A stretch of 64,000 nucleotides of DNA from Halichoerus grypus (taxonomy: Eukaryota; Chordata; Mammalia; Carnivora; Phocidae). Below the pieces are notes generated by a model that worked only from the letters and a program-made list of their open reading frames with translations, searched no databases and was not told the origin of the DNA. The position numbers and the translations under genes were made by a program. Location of the stretch: assembly GCF_964656455.1 (NCBI RefSeq), contig NC_135718.1:47864014-47928013 (forward strand). The letters run 5' to 3'. Below are positions 1-11,650 of the stretch, in pieces. Position 1 is the first letter of the stretch, and the number at the start of each line of letters is the position of its first letter.

Positions 1-84
1 ATTTGGGAACGTGGCTGGGGTTTGTTATCCCATACTCAATATCTTGCTTGTACTTATCTCACCAACTCAGTCTTAAGACTACAG

Positions 85-235
85 TTATCCCCCATGTACA
101 GATGAGAAAATGGGGGCTCAGAGACAGCAGGTCACTTGGCAGACGTCATGTGGCTCATCAGTGGTAAAGCGGAGTTTAAGCCCGCAGGTGTCTGACTTCC
201 AAATCTGGATCTCTAATCATCATCTTATCCTGTCT
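85..235 (-). mobile_element. MIR SINE fragment
   Basis: The words 'cagatgagaaaatgggggctcag' (split by small changes) followed by 'ggtcact..', a 'tggctcatcagtggtaaagcgga' block and 'agcccgcaggtgtctgact' are the reverse complement of the MIR core and 3' part. It is an old, diverged tRNA-derived SINE with no coding role. Confidence 0.7.
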
Positions 236-360
236 CCTCCACTGTGCACCCTGGGTCATGCAAGAAGAAACCTTTCAACACAGCTCCCTGGGAAGCTACT
301 TGGTTAGGATGAGGGATTGCTAGGGAAAAAGAAGGGAGGAAGAGAGAGAAATCTTCTTTT

Positions 361-611
361 AAAAATAAATAAAATAGGGGCGCCTGGGTGGCTCAGTCGG
401 TGAAGTAGCTGCCTTCGGCTCAGGTCATGGTCCCAGGGTCCTGGGATTGAGCCCCACATCAGGCTCCCTGCTCCATGGGGAGCCTGTTTCTCTTCTCCCT
501 CTCCCTCTGTCTGCCACTCCCCCTGCTAGTGCTTGCACTCTCTCTCTCTCTCTGTCAAATAAATAAATAAATAAAATTTTAAAAAAATAAAAATAAAAAT
601 AAATAAAATAG
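361..611 (+). mobile_element. SINEC (carnivore tRNA-derived SINE)
   Basis: The element starts at 377 with GGGGCGCCTGGGTGGCTCAG, has a CT-rich 3' part at 495-553 and an A-rich tail with repeated AAAT. Identical 17-bp target-site duplications, AAAAATAAATAAAATAG, lie at 361-377 and 595-611. The first G may belong to either the element or the duplication. It is non-coding and mobilised by LINE-1 proteins. The perfect duplication implies a modest age. Confidence 0.95.
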
Positions 612-1400
612 AACCTTTCTTCTCCAACCCCAGACCTTGTGAGATGTGCTGAGCAACCTGATCCAAAGTGGCTTAGAAAAAAAAGGAGAGCCTTCCAGAA
701 ATGCTCTGATTCTCTGATTCTTTTCCCCCAATTATTTTTGCATGTGGACATTGGACTTTTATCCCACTGCTGCCACCACATGTAAAGAAATATTTTTAAA
801 TGGCCTTTGCTTTAAAAAAATAAATAAAATCAAGTCCCCAGCTTTTTTTCAGAGCATGATGCTTAGAAAGAGCCCTGGGCTTGAGGCCTATAAGGATGTG
901 GCTCCCAATGTCAGTTACATTACTTGCTGGCTGTAAAAAAATTGAGAATGTCTTGTCCTCTCCAGAGGCCCTGCCTAGAATAATCCCTTCTTTGCCTCTA
1001 CCTATTGGTCCAAATAAAAGACCGGGCTTGGGACCTGCCTTCTAGGCCCTCAGATAGCCCACACTCAAGAAAGGATGTGCACACCAGCTGAGGAAGCAGA
1101 ACTCTCACACTTCCCCATGATCAGTCATTCAGAGTAATCTTCTTAAAGAAGTCCTCTCTCTGCACCTCTCACCGCAGGTCCCACAGTCATGAGACACGTC
1201 TCACCTCCTTGTCTGGTGTCACGCCTCTTCAGAGCTGACTGGGCTGTGGGCACCTTTGTGCTTCAGCCTATCAGACAGTCTGTCCTAATGAGCTTTCTAC
1301 TCGCCAGACTTTATGCTGAAAATAGAAAAGTCTCCATTCCTCCTTTCATTCACTTTGAACCAACATTGATTGCTCCTCACGCCCCAGACACTGTCCTAAG
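612..1400. other. Unassigned unique sequence
   Basis: No gene or clear repeat is visible apart from an A-rich stretch near 812-830 and a weak MIR-like segment at about 855-935. The open frame at 1189-1533 runs into LINE-2 sequence and shows no recognisable protein. Confidence 0.5.
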
Positions 1401-1407
1401 TGCAGGG

Positions 1408-1960
1408 AATTCATTTCTTCATTCATTCAAAGGACATTTACTGAGCCTCTGCTGTGTGCCAGGCAATGTACAAGGCACTCCCAATAGAGCTGCCAATGAC
1501 ACAGAAAACAGTTCCCATCTTAATGGAGCTTAGATGCTAAGTAAGTCAGGCATGGTCTCAGATAGCCCAGAGTTCACCGTTTGGTAGGGAAACTCTTCAA
1601 ATTCAATGTCATGTCTAGTATAACTGACATAGCACAGAACACTACAGAAATGTCTGTGCTCAAGCTGAACATGGGGACATGATATAGACACTATATCTTT
1701 CTGGAGGGGAGGTGATACAGACCGTAAAATCTGAAGGATGAGTAAGGATTACGGTCAAGAGCAGAGAAGAGTGTTCTGAGCGGAAGCAATGTGCACAAAT
1801 AGAAGAAAGAATGTGTCTCCATACGTCGATGGAAACAAAGCTGCAGGGAACTGGGGTAGCCCTCTGGGGTCGGGCAGAGGGCTTGAGGTAGAGATTATGG
1901 AGACGTGACTGGAGAACTATGAGGAGCACATCCGGCACAGCTTTTTCTTGTCAGCAGTGG
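1408..1960 (-). mobile_element. LINE-2 3' end and internal part
   Basis: 'tcattcattcaaaggacatttactgagcctc' (in parts), 'tgtgtgccaggca' and 'atggagctta' are the reverse complement of the LINE-2 3' end. The segment continues into 'gaaggatgagtaagg' and 'gcaatgtgcacaaatag', which occur further 5' in the same element. It is an ancient, inactive copy without coding capacity. Confidence 0.7.
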
Positions 1961-1984
1961 AGAACTTGGAGCAGGTTACAAGCA

Positions 1985-2430
1985 GAGGTGCGAGAGAAGG
2001 AAACTGAGTTGTCTGTTATGGTTATAAGACTTCACTAATGACACATTTGGAAAATGACCATGCAATGGGCAAGGACAACGTACCTGGACTCCTGGTGCCC
2101 TTGGGGACCTTCTGCGTGAATCTGAGGCTCTAAAACAAAGCTGTAGGCTGCAAAGGTGGTGTCTGTGCCGGAAGCCATGACGTGTGTTCCTATAATCATT
2201 AAGACGAGTTCCCGAGCTGCTGGGTAGCTAACTCTAGTCGGTGTCAGGGTAATTAACCAAGCTGCCTGAACTTTATTCACAGCCTGACAAGGTGCACTCC
2301 TGGGACTTGTCACTGTGGTTAGTCGGGGGGCGGGGGACTTGACATAAGGCTGATTAGGGAGTGTTTTACACAGCAAGAAGCTCTCTGATCTTTAGCTGAG
2401 TGGGGCTCCCCCTCCCAGCTCATATCAGAG
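1985..2430. other. Unassigned unique sequence
   Basis: No repeat or gene is recognised. A minus-strand open frame at 2035-2376 has no recognisable domain and no supporting splice or start context. Confidence 0.4.
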
Positions 2431-2439
2431 ATGCCTGCG

Positions 2440-2600
2440 AGGCTAGAGAATAAAGATCACCCAGTCCAACCCTCTCGTTTTCAGATGAGAGAGCTGCCAT
2501 TCTGAGCCTGGCCGTGGTTTTCCCAAGGCCATGCAGCAAGTTTGTTCTAGAGATGGGATTGCCACCCAACCCTCCTGGCTCTGCTCACAGCCTTTTCTCC
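2440..2600 (-). mobile_element. MIR-family SINE fragment
   Basis: 'cagtccaaccctctcgttttcagatgagagagctg' (in parts), then 'ttttcccaaggccatgcagcaag' and 'gggattgccacccaaccctcc', match the reverse complement of a MIR/MIR3 element. It is diverged and non-coding. Confidence 0.6.
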
Positions 2601-2647
2601 ATGGTGTCCTTCACTTTTTTTTTTTTTTTTAAGACTATTTCCTAAGC

Positions 2648-2805
2648 CACTGCTTCTCAAACTTAATCGCACAGGAATCACTGGTGAGCTTGTACAAATA
2701 TAGATTCTGATTCAGGAGTACTGGGTGGGGTTGAGGTTCCACATCTCCAATGAGCTCCCAGTGATGTGGATGCTGTTAGTCCATGGACCACGTTATGAGC
2801 ACCAA
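2648..2805 (+). mobile_element. MER5A (hAT-Charlie non-autonomous element)
   Basis: The start 'cactgcttctcaaactt' and internal 'ctggtgagcttgtacaaa', 'ctgattcaggagtactgggt' and 'gatgtggatgctgttagtcc' match MER5A in order. The end is close to the 'ccacgttatgagcacca' form of the inverted terminal repeat. It is a short deletion derivative of a hAT transposon with no transposase. Confidence 0.85.
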
Positions 2806-5770
2806 GGAGCTCGGAGACCTTTTCCCAGAGACCACCTGCAACCTCAGTGGGACTCCAGTAGCCCAAAAACCCAAGACTCTTGACAACAGAGTGCCTCCAG
2901 CTGAAGGTTTCTCGGAGGTTCCTCTGCATGCCTGAGTCCTCTCACTCTGGTCACAGCTTTTCTACATTTTAACGAACCATCTTAGGTCACGCCACTAAAA
3001 TCAGGTTTAAAAGATTGCAGGGAAACCACGGCAGGAAAATGCCTCCCTGCTCATCTGCTCCACTCCCCACTCTCTGAAGACTGATGTACTCAACAGCTTA
3101 TTCATCCCAGCAAACATGAACAAACATGTGTGTGACTTTGAAACCCCAGGACCTTGATAGCTGGGAACTTTTCTCTCTGCAACTTGTCTCCTTTCTGTAA
3201 AGGAGAATCTAATGGATACAGATCAACTGCTTGAGTCTCTTTTCTACTCTGGGCCTCAGAAACCCCTGCAACAAAATGGCAAGACTTGACTAGGTGCTCT
3301 TTTGGACACTCCCAAGCACTGATTCCCTGCGACTCTAAGGTACTTTGCAACCACGTGCTTTAGAAAAACACCTATACCCTGGTCCCTGGGGAAGACATTT
3401 ACTCAAAGGGATTGCATTTGGGGCTATTGTCTCCAGTTGGTGAAGTAACAACAAAACATATCCAAGAAAAAATGGGATGTTTTCCTATTTCATTTATGTA
3501 ACTGATTCTGTGATACCATTCCCAAGTCATGACCATCCCACAAGAATATGAGGAGGTTTCATTCTCAAGGAGGCTTTGTGGGCATCTGACTGGGGGCCAA
3601 AGGGTTGGGCTTTGACATTACTTCTGTGGGTAAGATCTCACTAGGCCACTGAGGACATGCTCATTCAAGTCTCGTTTCACAGCTGAGAAAACTAAAATTC
3701 TTCGATCTGGTATTCAATGATTCCAACCTAATTATTATTTTATTTTTAACCCTAAGTCCCTTCTTAACTGAAAGAGGCTTGGAAAGAGGACAAAAGATCG
3801 CTACCCCCACCACGTCTACATGCACATCTATGGCTCAGGCCGTATTGGGTTCCCCCAGGCCCCAGTTGCCGGGGGACGCTTGTGTGTGTTACACATGAAG
3901 TGTCATGGCACTCCTCAATGGGGGATCGTTTTCCAAGTTGCACTTAAGAAAGGCTTCTTTATACCACGGAGAGTTTATACATTCCTTTCCGGAAACTCCT
4001 GCCTTCAGAGTGACTGTCCTACACAAAGAACACAATTACTAGAAAAGATGATGCAGCATTTTTTCAGCAGCTGGGGTCACCCAACCACGGCCAAGACTTT
4101 CAACACATGAGGTTTTGAAGTCAGAAGAGGACGTTCCAGCTTAGACTGGGCTACGTGTGAGCAGGACACCATGAGACACCTGGGGAGGCTGCAGATGGGG
4201 CTGGGAGATGCCTTTCGATGGCTGCTTTACGGCTTCTTAAACTTTCAGGGATTCCGAAAGGAGTATCTAACGGAAAGCTAGGGACGTCCCAGACAGATGC
4301 CGGTGCACACAAACATGGAAAAAGCGCTCCCCGCAGTCTTGGCAGCTCGAGCCCATCCTAATCCAACTCCAGAATCTACCTGAGGACCGCCCTGCCTCAG
4401 GCTGGCCATGTCTTGCATCCACAGCCAGCCCTGTTGGACTTGACCTGACTTCTAGACACGGGTCAGCAGCCGTCCCCCCAGGACGATCTCAAGCTGTGCA
4501 CACGGGACGCTCACCTTGGATGTCCTTGGCCTTCAGATTCCACCCAGGCATTGACTAGCAGGGAGAAAAATGTGGCTGACTTGCACTTGGGGAGCCAAGC
4601 CAAGCAGGGACTGCTTCTCACATACTGACCTGGCTTTTAAACAAACATCGCCCCGCAGCTGAAACCTGCTCTGGCCAGACATTTGTGCACGAGCATCAGC
4701 TTACAGGCGGGCTCCCGGCACTCAGCGGGCTCACAGAAGGAGGGTGAGGGAGGCCGGAGGTAGGTGTGCTGCATGTTGCCCATGTGCGACATGGTGACAG
4801 AGGGCTGGGGGCTTTGATGTTTGATTCCTCTCCCAGTCCAGATGCGCGGTGGAGAATCTGGAGACGTGGTTCTGAGTCCCATGGCTGACACTCTCTGTCG
4901 CTCCAGGACAAGTGTCCCGATGCTGCAGGTGCTCAGGGTCCCTGTCCATAAAACTGAGGGACGAAGTACATGACACGGTCTCTGCCTCCGGCCTGAGCAT
5001 GTCTTGATCCTATGTGAAGGAGGAGGGTACAGGACAAGATAAGGGGTCTCACTGCTGCAGCTTCCTCCTTCGGGGTCAGGGTGGTCTGGGACTCCTGCTA
5101 CCCAACACCAGTGGTCCTCTGGCCCCTCCCGTAGGCATGAAAGCCGGGGCTTTGTGGCAGGTAACACAACTTGCCTTGTGTTCTGCACTTGAGTGCTCTT
5201 GAGTTTCTGCTCCCCAGAAAGATCAGTTTCTTGCCAATGTCATCACTTTAAGCCAACAGGGACCTATCAGTGGCTCCATCAGGCACTGGGGGCCCCAGCC
5301 CCCCTTGGCTTTAAGTCTGAGTCCTGGGAACACTGGGGAAACTTAATTCTCGAACACCTTCCACTCAAAGAGCCACTGTTTTGCAGGACCCATGCTGGCC
5401 CCTGCATTTCAACAGCTTTTGGGTGGGTTTCCCACCCCAGACGTCGATAGGGCCCAAAACGCCTGTGAATGTGTTGACCTGACTTCAACCGCAGGCTCAG
5501 TTTCAAAGCGTTGGCTGAAATCTTAGCCCGCCCTCGTTCCATGCACGGCTCTGCTCCTGGAAGCCTCCGGCTGGATCTCAGTTACTGGGAAGGCCTTTGC
5601 TGAATGTGGGTTTTCACCCCGTGCCTCCCAATGAACCATTTCTTGTGGCAGGATGCCCACCACATAGGGAAAGTAGACTTGGTTCTGGGAATTTCTTGCC
5701 TCATCCCTCCTCCTTTCTACACCACAGCTTGATACGGAAGGGCACCAGATATGCCATCAGAAGAGCTGGG
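2806..5770. other. Repeat-poor unique interval, no gene seen
   Basis: About 3 kb without a confident repeat or gene. A weak MIR-like trace lies near 3665-3710. Several open frames occur, the longest being 183 codons on the minus strand at 4637-5188 with two overlapping frames beside it. Their composition (Ser, Pro, Cys, Arg rich) and lack of recognisable domains look like chance frames in GC-rich DNA. Confidence 0.45.
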
Positions 5771-5774
5771 GTAC

Positions 5775-5935
5775 AGCACTCCCTGCCCTGCTTATGTGTC
5801 CTGCGACCTTGGACAAGTCATTTCTCCTCTGTGGGTCTCGGTTTCCCCTCTGGGCTAATAGTAGCAGGTCTGCCTCCCTCGCGGGGAGGACTAAAGTGCT
5901 TGGTAAATAGGAAGCTCTACAGTGCTATCAGGGAA
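5775..5935 (+). mobile_element. MIR SINE
   Basis: 'gtgtcctgcgaccttggacaagtcatttctcctctgtgggtctcggtttcc' (in parts) and the downstream 'ggactaaagtgcttggtaaatagg' follow the MIR core and 3' part in the forward direction. It is old and non-coding. Confidence 0.75.
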
Positions 5936-6450
5936 CCCACTCAACAAGGAGTATTTTGGACATTTTGCTATTTCTCTTCCTGCGCCTGAGAAATTAGCAG
6001 GCACAGATCGTGAAAAACCAGCCCCGTCTTTGTAATTACAAATGTGCACACATCCCACTGAGCATCATTTTCAAAAGGCATATTAGGCAGCAGAGACCGC
6101 AGGGGGGACCCATGTAAACAGGCATCCTCAGATCCTGGCAAAAAGGACTCAGAGAATGCAATCGTCCCTGTGAGTTACTGGCTGTTCCTGCCATCCCACC
6201 CCCCCACACACACCCGGCAGCCCTGGCAGCCGAATGTTCATCTCCCCGAGAACAGGGTTCCGGTTCATGGCAAGGGGGCGGGATCCTGGCACTCTGCAGG
6301 GTGAGTGTTGTTCCAAGCCTGCACCAGCCCTTCCAGACCCAAACCCCCTCAGGTTTGAAGCTTTCTGGAAGCCTGCTCCCCAGAAAAATCTCCCAAAGCC
6401 ATGGGCTGCTCCTCTCTGCAGGACAGGTCATTTGAATCAGAAGTTTGCAC
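5936..6450. other. Unassigned unique sequence
   Basis: No repeat or gene is recognised. Overlapping open frames on both strands (6036-6455 minus, 6234-6500 plus) have no recognisable motif. Confidence 0.4.
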
Positions 6451-6454
6451 CCCA

Positions 6455-6565
6455 CGTGTTATTTCTTACACTAGACTGGGAGCTCTTGAGGGCAGGCTGA
6501 GTTTTCTTCGTGTTTCTTCCTCCTAGAGCCCAGCATGCAGTTGGCATTTAGCATATTTTGAATGC
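6455..6565 (+). mobile_element. LINE-2 3' end
   Basis: 'actagactgggagctcttgagggcagg', 'agagcccagcatgcagttggcatttag' (in parts) and a 'tgaatgcaggga' end match the 3' terminus of LINE-2 in the forward direction. Confidence 0.65.
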
Positions 6566-7285
6566 AGGGAGGGAGAGAGGAAGGACAGACTTAAGGCTAC
6601 ATGACGTCCTCCATTTGTTATCTCAAGTGACCCTCACACCAGCCCATGGGGATGCTGCCTGTGCCGGACCAGTCAGCTCACGGACGCTTCGTGAGTTTAC
6701 GTTACTGGCTGAAGACCACACTCCTCGCTGTGGTGCTGGGATCAGATGCCACATCTACTCACAGCCCTCGCTGTTCCTTGCACGCTCTCGTCCAGCCGTC
6801 CAGGAGCACTGATGAAGACTGCCACGTGTGAGCAGTAAGGAGCCTTAAGCAATGAGGAGGCCAAGTGTCAACCAAGCCCCAGGAGTCTTGTGCTGACAAA
6901 GGTCAGGGTCTAGGATTGGCCCGACCACCTGTTTCTCAACAAGGACTTCAGGAGCTATCGCCATGTGCTCCCAGGGACCACAGTGATGCGGGACAGGAGG
7001 GCCGTGCTGTGTCGTCTGAGCGGCTGAGGGCTGTGCCGGGCAGGTCTCTCCCTCCCATGGTGACATTCCATGTGCCTAGCTCCACGAGCCAGCTTTCCTG
7101 AACCCGGGTGAGAGCACTCATGGAAAGTGGGGGCGCTGCCTGGGACACCCAGAAAGCGGCCAAGGGTCAAGGCACAGCATCACCATCTCGCTGCTATGGA
7201 AGGTAGAAAGGGAGAATGTAATTCAGCTTGGGGGTGGGTAATGGAAGATTGCCCAGGTCGTCGACGGGAGGGTGCCCGTTAATTC
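6566..7285. other. Unassigned unique sequence
   Basis: No confident repeat or gene. Several short overlapping open frames on both strands at 6845-7170 are typical of GC-rich chance frames. Confidence 0.4.
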
Positions 7286-7289
7286 TGAA

Positions 7290-7620
7290 GCAGAATAGAA
7301 GCTATTTAGGAAGGGAAGGGCATTCGAGGCAGAGATGAGGTAAAAGACGGCATCAATCATTCACCGACTACAACTAGTTGAATCTGACTGCGGTAGAAAT
7401 TAAAGAGAACAGGGCTGGAGGCGGGGGGTGGGGGGGGTAGAAGCTGTTGGGGAGACAGGGGAGCGGGCAGAGGCCGGACTGCGGCAGAGCTTGCAAGTCA
7501 GGCTGAGGAGTCTGAGCTTGGTCCTGAAGGCAGGGAGGTGTAAAAAAAGTTTTGAGCAAGGAGCAGTGTGCTCAAGAGTGGGTTCTAGAAAGATCAGCCT
7601 TTGAGTGGGTGGGATGTTGA
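7290..7620 (-). mobile_element. LINE-2 internal fragment
   Basis: 'gggaagggcattcgaggcagagatgagg', 'gagtctgagcttggtcctgaagg', 'ttgagcaaggagcagtgtg' and 'tagaaagatcag' (each read in short pieces) occur in the order of a reverse-oriented LINE-2. A G-rich stretch with runs of six and eight G lies at 7423-7437. Confidence 0.6.
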
Positions 7621-8380
7621 TCCTTGTCTTCCGAGGAATCTCTGTCCCGGCTCTGGGAGCCAGTCTTGCTTCTGTGGACAAAAGGTGTCCTTCTAATGAA
7701 GTGTTAATTGCAAACTGATCAATCACACTCTGGGATGCTCCGTCCCCAAGACTCCAGATTCAGCTCTGCTCGTACGAGTGTGGATGTCTACCAGGAAACG
7801 GGGCCAGTCTGTCTTCTCGGAAAGAAACAGAAATTAAAATGCATCTCTGAGACATCAAGGACCCCATGAGCTCTGTTTATTGTTGTGTGTGGATAAAATC
7901 CTCAAAAAGAGAAACGAGGGTTTTCAGAGTGTCTCTTCATGCCTGCCTGGAGTGCTCTGGGTCTGTGGGAAGTGCCTGATTGGGATGCGTGGGGGTGACG
8001 ACTTCAGAGGGGTCGGAATATGAGCTGGCCTGAGGAAGTGGGCACATGGGGTCAAGGGCATTCTGTACATGACTGCATCACCCAGGGTCCCCAGAGCTGT
8101 GGCTGCAGCCAGATTCAACTCCACCCACATGGCAGAGAGCACCTACTGTGTGCAGAGACCTTTTGACAAACTGCTAGAAGCCCAGGGAACCCTGGGGCAG
8201 AGGAAGAGGCCATCTGTGGCTGGGAGGGAAGAGCTCAGCTTCTCACTGGGGATCCAACTGGGCTTCTTGACATGCATGTAATCATAAACTCTGGCCGTGG
8301 CATTCCCACTAGAGGTACCCACGCATTGGGTCCCCACCCCCCTCACCCACTTCCTTCCGGGACAGAAAGTCCCGATGATT
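7621..8380. other. Unassigned unique sequence
   Basis: No recognisable gene or repeat. Open frames such as 7924-8142 (minus) and 8069-8281 (plus) overlap on opposite strands and show no domain. Confidence 0.4.
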
Positions 8381-8384
8381 TAGA

Positions 8385-8794
8385 GTGCCATATGTGAGAT
8401 GACTTCTCACATCCCTGCCTCATGGTATTCACCCCTATGTGTGGTTCCCGCCACGTGGTAGCAGGGTTGGGCTGTGTGAGCCATCTCATCCAATGGAAGG
8501 GATGGCATGTCACCTTCAAGACAGGCTATAAAAGACACGTGTGCCTTGTCATGCTCATTCTGTCTCGGATCACGTGTTCCGGGGAAGCAAGCCATCACAT
8601 GAGGAGCAGCCCTATGGAGAGCCCACATCATGAGGGACCGAAGCCTACTGCCGACAGCCACGTGAGTGAGCCGACATTGGGACTGCAACATCCTGAAAGA
8701 ACCTGACCCAGAGCTGCCCTGCAAAGCCACTCCCAGACTCCTGAACCTCAGGAAGTTTGGGGGTAATTTGTTACACAGCAATAGGTAACTAATA
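8385..8794 (+). mobile_element. MLT1-type LTR (ERVL-MaLR relic)
   Basis: 'gcaagccatcacatgaggagcagccctatgg', 'cacgtgagtgagcc' and the terminal 'taatttgttacacagcaataggtaactaat' (each matched in pieces) are hallmarks of the MLT1 group of solo LTRs. No internal retroviral sequence follows, so this is a solo LTR of an ancient MaLR element. The 5' boundary is uncertain by some tens of bases. Confidence 0.75.
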
Positions 8795-8814
8795 CACTTT
8801 GAAAGAATGGAAAT

Positions 8815-8990
8815 ATCTAGAGCATGGGTTTAGAGGGAGACCTGGGTCTGAGTTCATACCAGCGTTGTGACTTTGGTCAAGTTATTTAACCTCAGTGACC
8901 CAATCTTCTCCCTAAAATGGGGCAATAACAGTGCCTACTTCAAGCTGTTGTGATGAATAAATCAGTTCAGAGGAGGTGGAGTGCAGTTGG
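8815..8990 (+). mobile_element. MIR SINE
   Basis: 'gacctgggtctgagttc', 'gttgtgactttggtcaagttatttaacctc' (in parts), 'aaaatggggcaataac' and 'gttgtgatgaataaatc' give most of a forward MIR element. Confidence 0.8.
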
Positions 8991-9039
8991 CCCAGTATAG
9001 TTAGTACCATGTACTAAAGGTTCAGTAACCAGGACTACA

Positions 9040-9370
9040 CACCATCCCTACTTTTTCAGCCTCTCCTCCCCTCCAGCACAAGCTTACTTGCAGATGCTCT
9101 GTGTGGCTCCTTTGCTGGAGACTCTTTCCTCCACCTTTCTACAGATCCCCTCACCCATCCAGGCTTACTCACCTGCCTCCTTGGCTCCGTCCCCACTTCC
9201 TGCAGGCAGATGATCAGTCCTTCTTCTGGGCTCCCAGCATGCATTGAAGATTTGTCCCAGTGTTTCTTTATTACATTTTATTACCGTTTTTCTGGGACTG
9301 CAAGAGTCCTCATGTCCTCGGGGACGCGCACATAGTAGGCATTCCGCAGAAGTGTAGTAAGTGAATGGCG
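9040..9370 (+). mobile_element. LINE-2 3' region
   Basis: A C/T-rich coding-end segment is followed by 'gttttattaccgtttttc', 'gcgcacatagtaggcattc' and 'agtaagtgaatg', consistent with the last few hundred bases of a forward LINE-2. The match is degenerate. Confidence 0.5.
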
Positions 9371-9980
9371 CTCTTCGCCTTTTGTAAGGGTGCCTAGGAG
9401 GGGAGAAGGCCCGCCTCGCTGCTGACACGAACGTTCCCTTGCAGGCTCTGGCAGCTATAATTAGGGCTGTGTTATTTTACTCTCGTGTGATTCCTCTTAC
9501 CACCACAGATAGCTCTTGCTATTTCATGCAGGTCTTTTTAGAATAGTACCTTCTTTTTTGCTTTCATGTGATCTCTTTTCATAATTTCATCTCCCTTTTC
9601 AACCTTACCTTTTAAATAGGAGATGGAAAGCACCAGTATAATTGAGACCACGTAGGCACACATTAATTGAAGGAGTTGACACAACTTTCTTCCTTCAATG
9701 TGGGGTCCCAACCTGGCCCTGGTTAATCTGTTCACTCCGAAGTCAATCAAAGGTGGAGACTCTTCCTCCCAAATCTTCGTGCCACTTCTTCCACACTTGC
9801 CCCTGAGCAGAGAACACCACCCAGCGGTGACACCACATCACATGGCTTCTTAACCCCCAAGACTCTGTTTCTAAGACCGAAAGCCTGAGCTCCAAAGGGC
9901 ATGGCCTCAAACACGCCCCAGCCTCCTGGTCCATGCAGGACTCAAGCTCCACAGCAGGTGGAGGTGTGGGCAGTTAGCTA
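9371..9980. other. Unassigned unique sequence
   Basis: No gene or repeat recognised. Two consecutive minus-strand open frames (9538-9750, 9743-9952) are short and without known motifs. Confidence 0.4.
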
Positions 9981-9984
9981 ACTC

Positions 9985-10090
9985 GGGCTGTACCACCTCT
10001 AACTCGCTGGGGACACAGGACACACCACCTGGCCTCTGTGACCCTCAGTTTCTTCATCTGTACAATAGGGACAGTGTGACACCACCCTCA
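9985..10090 (+). mobile_element. MIR SINE fragment
   Basis: 'ggcctctgtgaccctcagtttcttcatctgtacaatagggac' (matched in parts) is the forward MIR core with its splice-like 'cagtttcttcatctgt' word. Confidence 0.65.
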
Positions 10091-10104
10091 TGGGATTCGC
10101 TCAC

Positions 10105-10600
10105 CCAGTATTTCTGGCCCAGACTCTGAGCCATGATCTATGCTGGGTCCAGTGCATGCCTGGGGAGACACTTCCCTGCTCACAGGGACCTACCTCTCAG
10201 CCTAGAGAGAAGCAAGGTCTGTCATCAGACCCCCTGCAAGAAGATGGCCATTGGATCCACTGAGACATTACAGAGGACACAGGAGAACAGACAAACGGGG
10301 CAGCCACCAAGGCCAGCAGCACTCAGGGAAGGCCTCAGGAGGTGGTGGCACTGGAACTGCAGGAAATCTTAAAGGACCGGGAAGAGGAAGCCAAGGAGGT
10401 GTGATGGAGGCGATCCAGCAGTGGGGCCGAGTAACACAGGGCAGACGCGTGCGCAGATGGCCGTCTACAGGTGCAAATGCCTGAGCTAGGGGATGGGACA
10501 GCCGCAGTGTGCTGTTTCGAGGACATAAAGCCTGGAGCGGGCACAGGGAGCGGGAGAGGTAGCCGGAAGGCCTGGCACTTGCCAGAACCGGGAGGACAAA
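10105..10600 (-). mobile_element. LINE-2 3' part
   Basis: From left to right the segment reads through the reverse complement of the LINE-2 end: 'tgctgggtccagtgcatgcc', 'cacagggacctacc', then 'cagggaaggcctcaggaggtgg', 'ggaactgcaggaaatctt' and a G/A-rich stretch. Plus-strand open frames through this region reflect the repeat, not a gene. Confidence 0.6.
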
Positions 10601-10699
10601 GTGCTTCGTGGACTCCATAGACTTTGCACAGATAAATGTGACAGCCTCCCTTGGTTCCAGAACACTCTCCTTTCCAGCCACCAGAGCCAATCCTCATGA

Positions 10700-11290
10700 A
10701 AAACATGCTGAAACCAACACCTTTTCTCTTTTTTAATAATCATCTTTCCTACAGACTCGCAGAGGACAATCGCGCATGTGAATGTTCACGGGTTGTCATA
10801 TAATCAAATGATTGGTGATTTTCTTTATAATTTCCCTCTCTTTACCTCGTTGTGTTTCTACTGATTTCATGTTTCAGGAACATAAACACCGCCTCTTCGT
10901 GTTTTTAGGAATAAATCGGGAGGCACCCACTTAATTCCATTATCCAAGAAACAAAATCACTTCTCCCTCCATACAGTCCTAGAATATAATCACCTGTGCA
11001 GGAGATGAGAAAGGAAATTACTCTGTTTTTCTTTTGCTTTTCTCCTAACGAGTGTATTTGAGAAGACAGTGTATGCTGTGTTCGGTATTCAGAGCCCAGA
11101 TCCTCAGGGAGAGTCTGGGACTAAAATGGGAGAATGTTGGTTGGTCACAGAAGTAAATATTTCACAGTATCCTTCAGCCCCTATGAACATCTTTGTAGAA
11201 GAAATAATACCTTTGCTTTTGACACTACCTTAAATATTTTCATTAAGGCATGACTGAGCACATTGCAAGTAGCCCCTGCCTATCACTCCT
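10700..11290. other. Repeat-free AT-rich unique tract
   Basis: About 590 bases with no recognised transposon and no open frame of note, moderately AT-rich compared with both flanks. This could be a conserved noncoding element, but conservation cannot be seen from one sequence. Confidence 0.4.
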
Positions 11291-11309
11291 GTGGAAATTT
11301 CTTGCTAGT

Positions 11310-11650
11310 GCAGGAAGCAGGGAGCCTCGGCCCGGTAGTCCAATACTGTTGGTCTGAGTCCTGGCTTTGTGCATGGTGTGACCTTGAGCATAGATTCCCA
11401 GATTGAATGGGGGCAGCTTTAGGGAGGTAGAAAGAACACTGGACCTGGAAATAAAGAGACTGGATTAGAACCACAACTCTCCTGTTTATTAGCTATGTGA
11501 CTTGAGACAATTGACTTATTTTTTTGAGCCTAAGTTTCTGATTTCATTAAATAGGGATAAGAATACCCACCCGCAGGATTACTGCAGAAAGTACAAGAAT
11601 GAGACATGTAAGGTACTGCGATCACTCCCAGCAAGTAGGGCAGCTACATA
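11310..11650 (+). mobile_element. Two adjacent MIR SINE fragments
   Basis: A first partial MIR ('ggtctgagtcctggctttg', 'ggtgtgaccttgagca') at about 11335-11395 is followed by a second, nearly complete forward MIR at about 11420-11650 ('agaacactggacctgg', 'tattagctatgtgacttgag', 'taaatagggataagaatacc'). Confidence 0.75.

Noticed and set aside
377..450. tRNA-like sequences at SINE heads (here and at 22588, 24728, 36676, 47708, 51237, 51605, 62429 and the reverse copies)
   Set aside because: These are tRNA-derived SINEC heads inside dispersed repeats with target duplications. They are not functional tRNA genes.
1189..1533. 114-codon plus-strand open frame
   Set aside because: The second half is reverse LINE-2 3' sequence and the first half has no recognisable motif.
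4637..5188. 183-codon minus-strand open frame with two overlapping frames
   Set aside because: Three phases are open at once, which reflects few stops in GC-rich DNA. The composition is not protein-like and no motif is recognisable.
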